This document shows positions 1-9,149 of a stretch of DNA of 64,000 nucleotides, one piece after another; position 1 is the stretch's first letter; each line of letters begins with the position of its first letter. Location: NCBI RefSeq assembly GCF_018968705.1, contig NZ_CP076668.1:2615001-2679000 (forward strand), read 5' to 3'. The position numbers and the translations under genes are program-made. This DNA comes from Pseudomonas lijiangensis (GTDB lineage: Bacteria; Pseudomonadota; Gammaproteobacteria; Pseudomonadales; Pseudomonadaceae). The notes under the pieces were generated by a model. That model made no database searches. It saw only the letters and a program-made list of their open reading frames with translations, and was not told where the DNA came from.

Positions 1-194
1 GACAGAGGCAGTTGGGACAAAGGCCGACCCTGGCGCCTGACGCCGCCGTAATTGACCCCGCTGGAGTGCGAGCCGCAGAAGTCTCGTTCCAGCAGCGTCA
101 CCCGCTTGCCCTTGAGTGCCAGCATCAGCGCAGCAGAGGCGCCGACGATGCCACCGCCAATGATCAGTGCATCGGTTTCCATAGGGCGGCTCAT
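1..194 (-). CDS. FAD-dependent oxidoreductase, N-terminal part (runs off the window)
   Basis: Only the first 64 or so residues are visible. The protein opens with MSRPMETDALIIGGG followed by GIVGASAAL, a classic GxGxxG FAD-binding beta-alpha-beta fold, then a second-strand acid in LLERD. This is the start of a DadA/glycine-oxidase-type flavoprotein. Its ATG overlaps the stop of the next upstream gene (ATGA). With the two genes upstream it forms a three-part set like HcnABC or opine/D-hydroxyproline dehydrogenases, in which this subunit would be the catalytic amine-oxidising flavoprotein. The substrate cannot be told from 64 residues. Confidence 0.8.
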   Translation of the reverse strand, partial: MSRPMETDALIIGGGIVGASAALMLALKGKRVTLLERDFCGSHSSGVNYGGVRRQGRPLSQLPL

Positions 195-1570
195 GCTTCA
201 GTCTCCAGGCCGAACGGCAGCGGTTTGATCGGAGCCTGGCCGCGCAGTCGACCAATGTTGTCCAGCCTGCGATGGCTTTCCCGGGCAATGATTTCCGCTG
301 CGGCCATGCCACACAGGCGGCCCTGGCAACGCCCCATGCCGACCCTGCACATGGCCTTGACCCGATTGATCTCCCAATGGCCTTCTTGCACTGTGGATCT
401 GATGTCGCCTGCACTGACTTCTTCGCAACGGCAGATGATGGTTTCGTCAGGTACGTTGGCGGCCCATTCGGCGGGGAACGGAAAGGCCGTCTCCAGCCCC
501 AGGCGAAAGCGCTCGATCTTGTGCAGCTTGCTTTGCAGAGTCGAGAGGCGGTTCTGGTCGACAGGATGGCCGCTGTCTTCAAGCAGGCTCAGTGCTGCCA
601 GCTCCCCGGTCATTTCTGCCGCATCGGCGCCCATGATTGCTGCGCCATCACCTGCCAGATAAACCCCTGAAACGCTGCTGCGCCCCGCATTGTCGCGGGT
701 CGGCAGCCAGGCACGGTTCTGTGGGCTCCAGCTGAATGCGCAGCCGAGTATATCCGCCAGTTGGGTTTCGCTGCGCAAGGCATGGGCAAAGGCCACGGCA
801 TCGCACGCCAGTTGCTTTTGCTGGCCCTTGTGTTGCCAGCGCACGCCACTGACGCGCTTGTCACCTTCGATACGCTCCAGCGTTGCGCCCTGATGCACCG
901 GGATGCCATGAGCCGTCAGCCATGCCCGGTAATAAAGACCTTTGGCAAGGGTGGCCGGTTGATTCAGCAAGGCAGGCAAGGCTCGGCATTGCGCGGAGAA
1001 GGGCGCGCTATCGAGCACGGCCACGACTCTGGCTCCGGCCTTGGCATATTGATAAGCCACCAGATAAAGCAGAGGGCCACTGCCCGCCAGCACAACGTTT
1101 TCGCCGATGGCGCAGCCCTGATACTTCAGGGCGATTTGCGCAGCGCCCAGGCTGTAGACACCTGGCAGTGTCCAGCCCGGAACGGGGAGAATGCGATCCG
1201 TTGCGCCGGTGGCGACAATCACTTGAGAGAAGTCGATCTGCCCCGCACGCGACTGATTCAGGGTGTCGAGCCGGCCGTTTTCGGCATTCCAGACCAGTGT
1301 CTGTGCACGATAGTCGATGCTGTCGGCCAGATCGTCCACGGCCTTATGCACTGCAATCGCTTTGCCGGCTTCAAAACCGTACAGGTCCTTGGGTGAGCGC
1401 TTGAAGTTCTCCGGCTGGCGGCGATAGATCTGCCCGCCGCCGCGCAGGCCTTCGTCGATCAGGCAGGGTTTTACGCCATGTTCGAGCAAGGTTTGCGCCG
1501 CCCGGATTCCGGCAGGGCCGGCGCCGATGATGACGACCTTTCTGGTGTCAGTTGCGATATGGTCGTTCAT
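191..1570 (-). CDS. HcnB/opine-oxidase-like FAD/NAD(P)-binding subunit
   Basis: 459 residues from ATG (MNDHIATDTRK), which overlaps the upstream gene's stop by ATGA. A longer in-frame start exists but would run through the 2Fe-2S gene. The N-terminus has GAGPAGIRAAQ (FAD site). A second nucleotide motif, AGSGPLLYLVAYQ, lies in the middle. The C-terminus carries a cysteine cluster (CRCE, then CRVGMGRCQGRLC) typical of the BFD-like 2Fe-2S domain of these subunits. Family knowledge: it relays electrons between the catalytic flavoprotein and the small ferredoxin-like subunit in membrane-associated amino-acid/opine dehydrogenases and hydrogen cyanide synthase. The ABC importer next door favours a catabolic substrate over cyanide production. 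Confidence 0.85.
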   Translation of the reverse strand: MNDHIATDTRKVVIIGAGPAGIRAAQTLLEHGVKPCLIDEGLRGGGQIYRRQPENFKRSPKDLYGFEAGKAIAVHKAVDDLADSIDYRAQTLVWNAENGRLDTLNQSRAGQIDFSQVIVATGATDRILPVPGWTLPGVYSLGAAQIALKYQGCAIGENVVLAGSGPLLYLVAYQYAKAGARVVAVLDSAPFSAQCRALPALLNQPATLAKGLYYRAWLTAHGIPVHQGATLERIEGDKRVSGVRWQHKGQQKQLACDAVAFAHALRSETQLADILGCAFSWSPQNRAWLPTRDNAGRSSVSGVYLAGDGAAIMGADAAEMTGELAALSLLEDSGHPVDQNRLSTLQSKLHKIERFRLGLETAFPFPAEWAANVPDETIICRCEEVSAGDIRSTVQEGHWEINRVKAMCRVGMGRCQGRLCGMAAAEIIARESHRRLDNIGRLRGQAPIKPLPFGLETEA

Positions 1571-1857
1571 GACTGACGCCCCGGTTCGCGACTGACAACC
1601 TGGTCGGCTTGCAGCAGGGTCGAACAGGCCCTGACCCGCTGCCCGTCTCCCAGGCGTACCCAGCATTCCTGGCAGGCTCCCATCATGCAGAAGCCTGCAC
1701 GAGGTTCTGCACTGAAATCGCTGCCGCGCAGGTGTTCGCTCGCCGTCAGTACGGCGGTCAGCAATGTATCGCCTTGCAACCCGCTGGCGGGCTGGCCATC
1801 CAGGGTGAAGGACAGGGCCGGACGGTCGAGTTCGACCAATCGTTTCAGCAATGCCAT
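1567..1857 (-). CDS. HcnA-like (2Fe-2S)-binding subunit
   Basis: 96 residues. The cysteine pattern C-x4-C-x2-C followed by a fourth Cys 11 residues later (FCMMGACQEC ... RAC) is the plant-type 2Fe-2S signature of HcnA and the small subunits of opine/D-hydroxyproline dehydrogenases. It is the first gene of the dehydrogenase trio, overlaps the next by ATGA, and starts 24 bases after the stop of the permease gene, so transporter and enzyme are probably one transcript. Role: electron transfer out of the enzyme complex. The substrate is not shown by sequence. Confidence 0.85.
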   Translation of the reverse strand: MALLKRLVELDRPALSFTLDGQPASGLQGDTLLTAVLTASEHLRGSDFSAEPRAGFCMMGACQECWVRLGDGQRVRACSTLLQADQVVSREPGRQS

Positions 1858-1881
1858 TGAATATGCGCTCCGGGCCTGAAG

Positions 1882-2676
1882 TTAATGTTTGCCGACCAGT
1901 ACGCGATCCAGGCCATAGACCCGGTCGAGCAGAATCATGGTGGCGGCAGTCAGCGCAATGACCAGCGCCGAGACGGCGGCCATCATCGGGTCGATGGATT
2001 CGGTGGCGTAGACGTACATGCGCACCGGCAGGGTCTGGGTGGCAGGCGAGGTGACGAAGATCGACAGGGTCACCTCGTCGAAACTGTTGATGAATGCCAG
2101 CAGCCAGCCTCCGGCGACGCCGGGCAGGATCATCGGCAGGGTGATCTGGCGAAACAGCGTGAAGCGGCTTGCACCCAATGACTCGGCAGCCTGTTCGGCG
2201 CTACGGTCGATGCCGATGGCGGCGGCGATCACCAGTCGCAACACATAAGGCGTAATCACCACCACGTGGGCCAGGATCAACCATGTAAAGCTGCCATTGA
2301 CGCCCATCAGCGCAAACAGCCGCAGCATCGCCACGCCCAGCACCAGATGCGGAATGATGATCGGCGACAGGAACAGCGCATTGAGGAAGTTGCGTCCCGG
2401 GAACTCATGGCGGGTGATGGCCAGCGCAGCAGGCACGGCAATCAGGGTGGCCAGCGTGGCAGAAACGAAGGCCAGCATCAGGCTGTTATAGAACGAGTCG
2501 ATGAAGTCCGCCCGCTCGAAAACCGCCTTGAACCAGCGCAGCGAGAAGTCGGTGGTGGGCAGGCTCAGGGTGTTTTCCGGGGTAAAGGCCACCAGGCAGA
2601 CAACCACCAGTGGCGCGAGCATGAACACCACGACCAGCGCATGAAATGACAGGGCCAGAGGACCGTTCTTGGACAT
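1882..2676 (-). CDS. ABC transporter inner-membrane permease, PotC type
   Basis: 264 residues with about six predicted membrane segments. The cytoplasmic EAA loop (AAESLGASRFTLFRQITLP) docks the ATPase. Similar in length and form to spermidine/putrescine PotC and to the opine/amino-acid relatives of that family. It starts four bases after the other permease ends. The set of two unlike permeases plus one ATPase defines a type I importer. The solute-binding protein is not seen in this window and may lie beyond position 1. Confidence 0.88.
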   Translation of the reverse strand: MSKNGPLALSFHALVVVFMLAPLVVVCLVAFTPENTLSLPTTDFSLRWFKAVFERADFIDSFYNSLMLAFVSATLATLIAVPAALAITRHEFPGRNFLNALFLSPIIIPHLVLGVAMLRLFALMGVNGSFTWLILAHVVVITPYVLRLVIAAAIGIDRSAEQAAESLGASRFTLFRQITLPMILPGVAGGWLLAFINSFDEVTLSIFVTSPATQTLPVRMYVYATESIDPMMAAVSALVIALTAATMILLDRVYGLDRVLVGKH

Positions 2677-2679
2677 GGA

Positions 2680-3552
2680 TCATTCCCCCAGGGATTTTTT
2701 ATAACGGCCTTCGATCATGCGATTCCACGACAGCATGATCAGCAGGTTCACCAGCAACAGCGCCACCGCGATGGTTGCGCCCATGGGCCAGTTCAGTTCC
2801 GAGAGGTACTGGTCGTAGATCACCGTAGCGACCATTTTCAAACGTCGACCACCCAGCAGGCCCGGGATTGCGAAGGAACTGGCTGCCAGCCCGAAGACGA
2901 TCAGGGTGCCGGACAGCACGCCTGGCATGATTTGAGGCAGAACCACCATGCGCATGACTTTGGCCTGGCTCGCACCCAGTGACAGAGCCGCCTGTTCGGC
3001 AGCCGGGTCGAGCTTCTGCAGCGAGGTCCAGACCGGAATGATCATGAACGGCAGCATTACATGCACCAGGGCGATAATGACGGCGAACGGCGTATAGAGC
3101 AGCTTGACCGGTCGTCCGCCCATGGCCTGGATCATCTGATTGACCAGACCGTCGGCCCCCAGCAGCAGGCTCCAGCCAAAGGCCCGGACTACCACTGAAA
3201 TCAGCAGGGGCGTGAGGATCAGAATCAGATATATCGAGCGCCATGGAGTGCCCATGCGGCTGAGAATGTAGGCTTCCGGCACACCGATCAGCACGCAGAG
3301 CAGGGTGACCAGCGCACTGATCCAGAAGGTGCGCAGAAAGATTTCGTAGAAGTACGAATCCGTCAGGACGGCGATGTAGTTGGCCAGTGTATAGCTATCG
3401 CTTTTGACCCCGACTTCGTAGTCGAAGACGTTGAACGACAGGATCAGTGTCAAGCCAAGAGGCAGAACCAGCAGGCCGATGAACAGGGCCAGCGCGGGCG
3501 CTGACAGCCAGTAGCCACGACCGTTCTGACGCATTTGCTTCAGCGGGTTCAT
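2680..3552 (-). CDS. ABC transporter inner-membrane permease, PotB type
   Basis: 290 residues. A short basic N-terminus (MNPLKQMRQNGRG) is followed by a first membrane helix and about five more; the EAA loop is AAEQAALSLGASQAKVMRM. It overlaps the ATPase gene by ATGA and is followed at once by the PotC-type partner. Family role: one half of the membrane channel of a polyamine/opine-class importer. Substrate unknown; the dehydrogenase downstream suggests an amino-acid-derived compound. Confidence 0.88.
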   Translation of the reverse strand: MNPLKQMRQNGRGYWLSAPALALFIGLLVLPLGLTLILSFNVFDYEVGVKSDSYTLANYIAVLTDSYFYEIFLRTFWISALVTLLCVLIGVPEAYILSRMGTPWRSIYLILILTPLLISVVVRAFGWSLLLGADGLVNQMIQAMGGRPVKLLYTPFAVIIALVHVMLPFMIIPVWTSLQKLDPAAEQAALSLGASQAKVMRMVVLPQIMPGVLSGTLIVFGLAASSFAIPGLLGGRRLKMVATVIYDQYLSELNWPMGATIAVALLLVNLLIMLSWNRMIEGRYKKSLGE

Positions 3553-4577
3553 GGCCGTACCTCATCGCTATCGAGCACGCGCAGCAGATCGGTCTGCCAG
3601 TCCATGCCAACGGCTGAACCTTCCGGCAGCGGCGGCTGGCCATCGTTGCGGCGTACAACGGTCAGTTCGCCAATCCCGGTTTCAATGCGGTACAGCCATT
3701 GGCTGCCGAGAAAGTAGCGGGTGATGATCCGGCCTTGCAGGCGGCCTGTACCGGGTTCTGTCAGGTCGATCTTTTCCGGGCGCAGACTCAGGGTCAGGGC
3801 ACCATCACCGGCAGCCACCCGGACCTGAGGCAACCCGCTTTCATCCAGATCCCCCGACAGCATGTTGGCTTTGCCGACGAAGCCTGAAATGAAACGCGTG
3901 CGTGGGTGTTCGTAGAGTTTGTAAGGCTCGTCGATCTGGGTAATGCGTCCGGCCTGCATGACGACCACACGGTCGCTGATGGACAGCGCTTCGGCCTGAT
4001 CGTGGGTGACCATCAGCGTGGTAATCCCCACTTCATTCTGTATACGCCGGATCTCGAACTGCATTTCCTCGCGCAGGTTGGCGTCCAGATTGGACAGCGG
4101 CTCATCGAGCAACAGCACCGGAGGCTCGATGACCAGCGCCCGGGCCAGTGCGACACGCTGGCGTTGCCCGCCCGATAACTCTCGGGGGTAGCGATCAGCA
4201 TGCTGACTCAGGCGTACCAGTTCCAGCACCCGGCTTACCCGACGCTGGATATCTGCCGCAGGCACTTTGCGCATGCGCAGGCCAAAGGCGACATTGTCGG
4301 CAACGCTCATGTGCGGGAACAGCGCGTAGCTTTGGAACACCACGCCCAGGCCTCGGCTGCTGGGTTTGGCATGAGTGATGTCGCGACCGTCCAGCACAAT
4401 GCGTCCGGCGCTGACTTCGACAAAGCCCGCGATCATTTGCAGTGTGGTGGTCTTGCCGCAGCCTGAGGGGCCAAGCAGTGAAACGAACTCGCCTTTTTCT
4501 ACCGCCAGATGGGTGGCGATGACGGCATCGATGGAGCCGTAGCGTTTTGATAGTCCTTCAAGCTGGAGAAATGCCAT
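3549..4577 (-). CDS. ABC transporter ATP-binding protein, PotA type
   Basis: 342 residues from the ATG at 4577, which has AAGGTG nine bases upstream; a GTG at 4589 is in frame but overlaps that ribosome-binding site. Walker A GPSGCGKT, signature LSGGQRQRVALARAL and Walker B LLLDEPLSNLD are all present. A C-terminal TOBE-like domain follows, as in PotA and other CUT1/polyamine ATPases. It is the first gene of the minus-strand operon and is divergent from the IclR gene. It powers import by the two permeases encoded downstream. Confidence 0.9.
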   Translation of the reverse strand: MAFLQLEGLSKRYGSIDAVIATHLAVEKGEFVSLLGPSGCGKTTTLQMIAGFVEVSAGRIVLDGRDITHAKPSSRGLGVVFQSYALFPHMSVADNVAFGLRMRKVPAADIQRRVSRVLELVRLSQHADRYPRELSGGQRQRVALARALVIEPPVLLLDEPLSNLDANLREEMQFEIRRIQNEVGITTLMVTHDQAEALSISDRVVVMQAGRITQIDEPYKLYEHPRTRFISGFVGKANMLSGDLDESGLPQVRVAAGDGALTLSLRPEKIDLTEPGTGRLQGRIITRYFLGSQWLYRIETGIGELTVVRRNDGQPPLPEGSAVGMDWQTDLLRVLDSDEVRP

Positions 4578-4749
4578 GTCTGCTTGCACCTTGTTCTACG
4601 TGCGCGCCGAGGCACGCGTTTATCGTGGGCAGATGCGAAGTGAGGTCATGCAGTTGCGTGGACGTGGTGCTCGCTCTGTGTCGGCTACCGATGATTGTTC
4701 AAATCGCCCTTGTGGACTGAGAGTAGGACGAAGGCTAGGATGCACTCAA

Positions 4750-4801
4750 TGAAGAATTTCACTGAATAACATCTTTTTTTGAATTTATTCATTTAATGAA
4801 T
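4750..4801. promoter_or_regulatory. Candidate IclR operator pair in the divergent region
   Basis: Two short inverted repeats with TGAA/TTCA half-sites lie between the importer and the IclR gene: TGAAGAATTTCA at 4750-4761 and ATTCATTTAATGAAT at 4787-4801. IclR-family proteins often bind such sites in the gap to their divergent target. The second repeat covers the upstream in-frame ATG at 4796, which argues for the later start of the regulator. Inferred only from symmetry and position. Confidence 0.35.
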
Positions 4802-4822
4802 TTAATGTTTGGAAAATGGACA

Positions 4823-5656
4823 ATGAATTCCACTGATCGGAATGAAGAATCAAAAGAGGTCGGTACAGGTGCTGTTTCCCGTCTGTTTGCCGTGTTGCGT
4901 TGTCTGGGCGAATGCCCCGAAGGAGGCGAGCGTGTCACGCAGCTGGCCCAGCAGGTCGGTCTTTCCCAGCCCACGACTCATCGCTTGTTGCGCAGCCTTA
5001 TGGACGAAGGGATGGTCGAGCAGGATGTACTCAGCAAACGCTATCGATTGAGCATCGAATTCTTCGCCCTGGCGGCCAGGGCCGGTAATGCCGGCAACCT
5101 GCGCGACCTGGTGCGGCCTGGCTTGTTGAGGCTGTCGGCATCCCTGGGCGACTCATTGTTTCTGCTGGCGCGCAGTGGTTTTGATGCCATCTGCCTGGAC
5201 CGCAGCGAAGGGCCGTATCCCATCCGTACCTTCACGGGCGATATCGGTGGGCGTGTGGCGTTGGGTGTGGGGCAGGGCAGCCTGGCGATCCTGGCCTTCC
5301 TGCCTGAGGAAGAGCGCGACACCGTCATTCGCTACAACCTGCCACGGCTCAAGGATTTCCACCTGTACGACGAAGTCTTTCTGCGCTCGGAAGTCGAAAA
5401 CGTCAGGCGCCAGGGGTATGCAGCCCGTAATACCGGCGCCTTGCCGGGGATGGCTGGGCTGGCCGTCCCCATTCTCGATCGCACCGGCCGTGCCGTCGCA
5501 GCGTTAAGCGTGGCGACCATCAGCGACCGGCTGGGGCCGGACCGGCTCATGACCGTGGTCGAACTGCTCAAGCGCGAAGCCAGCGCCATCACTGCAAAGA
5601 TCAACCCGTTTGATCCTTCCCTGAGGCGGCCGAGTCAGGTGTTCGGGTTGGGGTAG
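4823..5656 (+). CDS. IclR-family transcriptional regulator
   Basis: 277 residues from the ATG at 4823, which has GGAAAA about seven bases upstream; an in-frame ATG at 4796 has no visible ribosome-binding site. An N-terminal winged helix-turn-helix (VTQLAQQVGLSQPTTHRLLRSL) precedes the IclR effector domain (LGDSLFLLARSGFDAICLDR ... GMAGLAVPILDRTGRAVAALSV). Divergent from the importer/dehydrogenase operon, so it probably controls that operon in response to the substrate or a breakdown product. The effector is unknown. Confidence 0.88.
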   Translation: MNSTDRNEESKEVGTGAVSRLFAVLRCLGECPEGGERVTQLAQQVGLSQPTTHRLLRSLMDEGMVEQDVLSKRYRLSIEFFALAARAGNAGNLRDLVRPGLLRLSASLGDSLFLLARSGFDAICLDRSEGPYPIRTFTGDIGGRVALGVGQGSLAILAFLPEEERDTVIRYNLPRLKDFHLYDEVFLRSEVENVRRQGYAARNTGALPGMAGLAVPILDRTGRAVAALSVATISDRLGPDRLMTVVELLKREASAITAKINPFDPSLRRPSQVFGLG

Positions 5657-5746
5657 AGTGGCCATGTCGTTTTTTGAAGTGTGTAAACTGCAGCGCGAAA
5701 AGGCGTGATACCACGCGCCAGTCTTACCACTGATCAAGAGATTCCC

Positions 5747-6127
5747 ATGGCCAACCAGGACATCACCTTCACCCCCGATCCCGACCCGACTTCCATTTCT
5801 TCCGACGTTGCCGGTTTCGGTGGCTTGCTGGTTTCTACCCAGATTCCTACTCGCGCTGATGGCAGTCTGGAGTTGGGCGGTATCGTCGAACAGAGCGAAT
5901 GCACCCTGCAGGCACTCAAGGTCGCGCTGGAGCGTGCGGGCAGCTCCATGGACCGTGTATTGCACCTGACCATCTACCTCACCGACATGGCTGACCGCGC
6001 TGCGTTCAACGAAGTCTATCAGCGCTTCTTCGCCAAACCCTGGCCAGTGCGTGCCGCCGTTGGTGTGGCATCCCTGGCGGTTGAAGGGATGCGCGTGGAA
6101 GTGACGGCAATGGCCGCCAAGGCTTAA
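5747..6127 (+). CDS. RidA-family protein (imine/enamine deaminase)
   Basis: 126 residues, starting MANQDITFTPDPD, with AAGAGA upstream. The Rid fold segments are clear: FGGLLVSTQIPTRADGSLE, then SMDRVLHLTIYLTDMADRAAFNEVY and PVRAAVGVASLAVEGMRVEV. The Arg in VRAAVGV matches the conserved carboxylate-binding arginine of RidA. RidA proteins hydrolyse reactive imines made by amino-acid oxidases and PLP enzymes. Next to an amine-oxidising dehydrogenase locus, the likely job is clearing its imine product (inference). The REP element begins about 20 bases after the stop. Confidence 0.88.
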   Translation: MANQDITFTPDPDPTSISSDVAGFGGLLVSTQIPTRADGSLELGGIVEQSECTLQALKVALERAGSSMDRVLHLTIYLTDMADRAAFNEVYQRFFAKPWPVRAAVGVASLAVEGMRVEVTAMAAKA

Positions 6128-6147
6128 TCAAGGTCAATAAATCACTT

Positions 6148-6236
6148 TGTGGGAGGCAACTGCTGGCGACTTCAGCGTACGACGCAGAATATTTGCCGGT
6201 TTCAGGCCTTTTTCGCCAGCAAGTTGCTTCTCACAC
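6148..6236. repeat. REP-type palindromic element, copy 1
   Basis: Left arm TGTGGGAGGCAACTGCTGGC and right arm GCCAGCAAGTTGCTTCTCAC are imperfect inverted repeats around a middle part shared with copies 2-4 (core GACGCAGAATAT). It lies between the ends of two convergent genes. The sequence just outside also matches copy 4: AAGGTCAATAAATCACTTTG on the left, GTTTTGTTTGCGCCTT on the right. This is the most worn copy. Confidence 0.8.
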
Positions 6237-6255
6237 GTTTTGTTTGCGCCTTCTC

Positions 6256-7452
6256 CTACTGGGCCACGCTTTCAGGTGCTCCCGCCCACAAGTGGTCCAG
6301 GTTCTTGAAACCCCAGGTCTTGGCACATTCACGGCTGATGATTCTGTCTTGTCCGATCAGGGTAGAGAGGTCTATCAAGGTGTGGGCGATGGGCATCTTG
6401 AACAGTGCCGAGTAGAACACTTTGACCTTGGGGGTCAGCAGTGAAGCCTTGTTCTGTTCCATGACGATGCCCAGGTTGCCGCTTTCCAGGCGCACCAGAG
6501 AACCTACCGGGTAGATACCGACGCATTTGACGAAGGCCTGGAATATCTTCTCGTCGAAATGCCCGGTCCATTCAGCCATCCTGCTGATGGACTCTGCCGG
6601 GCTCCAGCAGGCCTTGTAGGGGCGGTCGGAAGTAATGGCGTCGTAGACGTCGCAGATGGCACCCATGCGCGCAAACAGGCTGATCTGTGAACCAGCGAGC
6701 CGGTCGGGGTAGCCGCTGCCATCGAAGCGTTCGTGGTGGTGCAGGCAGACATCCAGCACTCTGGGGCTGAAGTGTTTGCTTTCGCCCAGCAACTGGCAGC
6801 CGATTTCCGGATGCTTGCGCACGATTGCAAATTCTTCGTCGCTGAGTTTGCCGGGCTTGCCGAGAATGGCCGCAGGTATCGCCAGCTTGCCGACATCGTG
6901 CAGCAGGCCTGCCATGCCGGCTTCCTTGACCAGGCTTTCAGGCAGTGCCAGTTGGCGTGCCAGAGCAATCATCAATCCGCCCACCGCGACCGAATGCATG
7001 TAGGTGTATTCATCCGCCGTTTTCAGGCGGGCCAGACTGAGCAGGGCGTCGGGATGACGGGCCAGGGAGTCGGAAATGTCGTCGATCAGGTCACCCATGT
7101 CTTCCAGTTCCGCGATCCTGCCCATGCGTACATCGCTGAAGATTTTGACGACTGCGGCTTTGGACCGGGCGCAAAGCTCCCGGGCGTAGCCGATCTCTTC
7201 TTCCAGCGCGCAAGTCTGGTCCTGGCCATGGGGTGGGGAAGGCGCCTCGCAGAGGCTGACAGGTTGTACATCAAGTCCCCGGCTGCCATCGATCCACAGC
7301 CGGGTGACGCTGGAGTTCCTGATGCGTTGCAGATCGCTTTCATGCTTGAGCAGAAAACTGCTGGTCCAGAAAGAGTGGTCGGCGCGCAAGTCGCACAGTT
7401 CGTGGACATACATGCCGAGGCGAAGCTCGGTGACGGGAATGTGTTTCAGCAC
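6256..7452 (-). CDS. HD-GYP domain cyclic-di-GMP phosphodiesterase
   Basis: 398 residues with a GTG start preceded by AGGT. Residues 1-130 are the DUF3391 region usual in front of HD-GYP enzymes (MLKHIPVTELRLGMYVHELC). The HD-GYP domain has LLHDVGK (about 183-189) and the full hallmark HHHERFDGSGYP (about 238-249), then DVYDAITSDRPYK. All metal ligands of the family appear present, so it should be an active phosphodiesterase lowering c-di-GMP. It has no membrane segment, so it is cytosolic. It is codirectional with, and 74 bases from, the chemoreceptor gene. The link to motility or biofilm is inference. Confidence 0.93.
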   Translation of the reverse strand: MLKHIPVTELRLGMYVHELCDLRADHSFWTSSFLLKHESDLQRIRNSSVTRLWIDGSRGLDVQPVSLCEAPSPPHGQDQTCALEEEIGYARELCARSKAAVVKIFSDVRMGRIAELEDMGDLIDDISDSLARHPDALLSLARLKTADEYTYMHSVAVGGLMIALARQLALPESLVKEAGMAGLLHDVGKLAIPAAILGKPGKLSDEEFAIVRKHPEIGCQLLGESKHFSPRVLDVCLHHHERFDGSGYPDRLAGSQISLFARMGAICDVYDAITSDRPYKACWSPAESISRMAEWTGHFDEKIFQAFVKCVGIYPVGSLVRLESGNLGIVMEQNKASLLTPKVKVFYSALFKMPIAHTLIDLSTLIGQDRIISRECAKTWGFKNLDHLWAGAPESVAQ

Positions 7453-7526
7453 GATAAATACCTGCTTTGGCTTGATCGTGAATCAGCAGAACATTCATCC
7501 CTGTACTGTTCAGACGAGTTCGTTAG

Positions 7527-9149
7527 TTAGACAGAGAACCGGGAAACCAGTCGGTTCAGATCGACAGCCAGTCTTGAAAGCTCCTGGCTCGCAGTTGAGG
7601 TCTGATCGGCAGCCGAAGAGCTTTGCACCGAAAGATCCCTGATGCTGACCAGGTTCTGATCGACGGACCGCGCTACATGGGCCTGTTCTTCGGAGGCTGT
7701 GGCGATCAGCAGGTTGCGTTCGTTGATCTGGGAAATGGCAGTGTTGATTTCCTTTATCGCGGTTCCGGATTCCTGGGCGATCAGCAAAGTGGCATCGGCT
7801 TCCTCACTGCTTTGCTTCATGGATTGCACAGCCAGAGTCGAGTCCTTCTGGATGCTCTGAATCATCTGCTCGATTTCCTGGGTCGAGGATTGAGTGCGAT
7901 GAGCCAGTGCCCGGACTTCGTCGGCAACCACTGCGAAGCCACGACCCTGTTCACCGGCACGGGCTGCTTCGATGGCCGCATTGAGTGCCAGCAGGTTGGT
8001 CTGTTCGGCAATGGCGCGAATGACATCCAGCACCTTGGTGATGTTCTGGGCCTGATTGGCCAGTCCTTCAACTTCGGTGCTGGTGCGGTCGACCGTAGAG
8101 CTGAGTTTTTCGAGTGCGTTTATGGTCTTGCTGACGCATTCCTGCCCGGTCTTGGCAGAGCGTTCCGAGGCCTGGGTGGATTCCGAGGCGGACACCGCAT
8201 TGCGAGCTACCTCTTCGATGGCCGCAGTCATCTCATTGACGGCAGTGGCTGCCTGTTCGGTTTCCATGGATTGACGCTGGATGCCGTTTGTCGATTCCTG
8301 AGTGATCGAACTCATTTCCTCTGCCGCCGAAGCCAAGAGGCCGGAGGAGTCGGAGATATGCTGGATGGTACTTTTCAGGCTGGCGAGCATGGCTGCCGTT
8401 GCACTTTGCAGTTCGGTCAGTTCATCGGCACCGGTAATTTCCACTTGCGTACGCAAATCACCTTCGGCAATGCGTTTGGTGGTTTCAAGCAGAGCCTTGA
8501 CGGGGCGGGCAACGCTGCGGGTAAACACGGTTGCGACCAGTACAGTCAGGATAACGGCGATAACAATAAAAGCGATGGTGACGGTCAGTCCGTTTTCATA
8601 GGCCTTGTTTGCCGCGTCACTCGACTTTTCCGCTACTTTGACATTGACCTCTATCAAGGACTCTATGGACGATTGAAGTGCCTTGGCCTGTGGGCTGCTG
8701 GTGTCGCGGATAAAGATGAATAGTTCATTGTTGGTCTTGGTCTTGCTGAGCTCCATCAACTCATCGATCTTGGCGGTATAAGCCTGAACATTGGCTTTGA
8801 CCTGACGATAAACCTGCTCTTCAGTATCGCTGGATACCATGGGAGCATAGCTGTCGGTCATCTGAATCAAGGTGTTTTTCAGATTCTTCAACTTGTCGAT
8901 GGAGGCGCTGCTCTGTCTCTCTTCGTCCATCACGAATCGCCGGGCATCCAGGCGGTAGAGCAGGCCAGCGCTTTCGATCTTGCCTGCTTGCCTTACGCTG
9001 GGCAGCAGGTCGGTCTGGAACTTGCTGACCGAGTCATGCAGGCTGTCCATCTTGTAAATGACCGTTGTCCCCAAGCCTACAAGAAGCAGGCAAATAATGC
9101 CGAAACTGAAAAAGGCGCGGGTGTTCAATCTGATATTTCTTGTTTTCAT
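7527..9149 (-). CDS. Methyl-accepting chemotaxis protein (4-helix-bundle sensor)
   Basis: 540 residues from the ATG that follows AGAGGATCC; an upstream in-frame ATG at 9170 lacks this site. Membrane helix 1 spans about 12-32. A periplasmic four-helix-bundle sensor runs from about 33 to 187, helix 2 about 188-209, and a HAMP domain from 211 to 262. The signalling hairpin tip is [20 protein letters not shown]. There is no C-terminal CheR-tethering pentapeptide (it ends LVSRFSV). It sends ligand signals to CheA/CheW. The ligand is unknown. Confidence 0.93.
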   Translation of the reverse strand: MKTRNIRLNTRAFFSFGIICLLLVGLGTTVIYKMDSLHDSVSKFQTDLLPSVRQAGKIESAGLLYRLDARRFVMDEERQSSASIDKLKNLKNTLIQMTDSYAPMVSSDTEEQVYRQVKANVQAYTAKIDELMELSKTKTNNELFIFIRDTSSPQAKALQSSIESLIEVNVKVAEKSSDAANKAYENGLTVTIAFIVIAVILTVLVATVFTRSVARPVKALLETTKRIAEGDLRTQVEITGADELTELQSATAAMLASLKSTIQHISDSSGLLASAAEEMSSITQESTNGIQRQSMETEQAATAVNEMTAAIEEVARNAVSASESTQASERSAKTGQECVSKTINALEKLSSTVDRTSTEVEGLANQAQNITKVLDVIRAIAEQTNLLALNAAIEAARAGEQGRGFAVVADEVRALAHRTQSSTQEIEQMIQSIQKDSTLAVQSMKQSSEEADATLLIAQESGTAIKEINTAISQINERNLLIATASEEQAHVARSVDQNLVSIRDLSVQSSSAADQTSTASQELSRLAVDLNRLVSRFSV

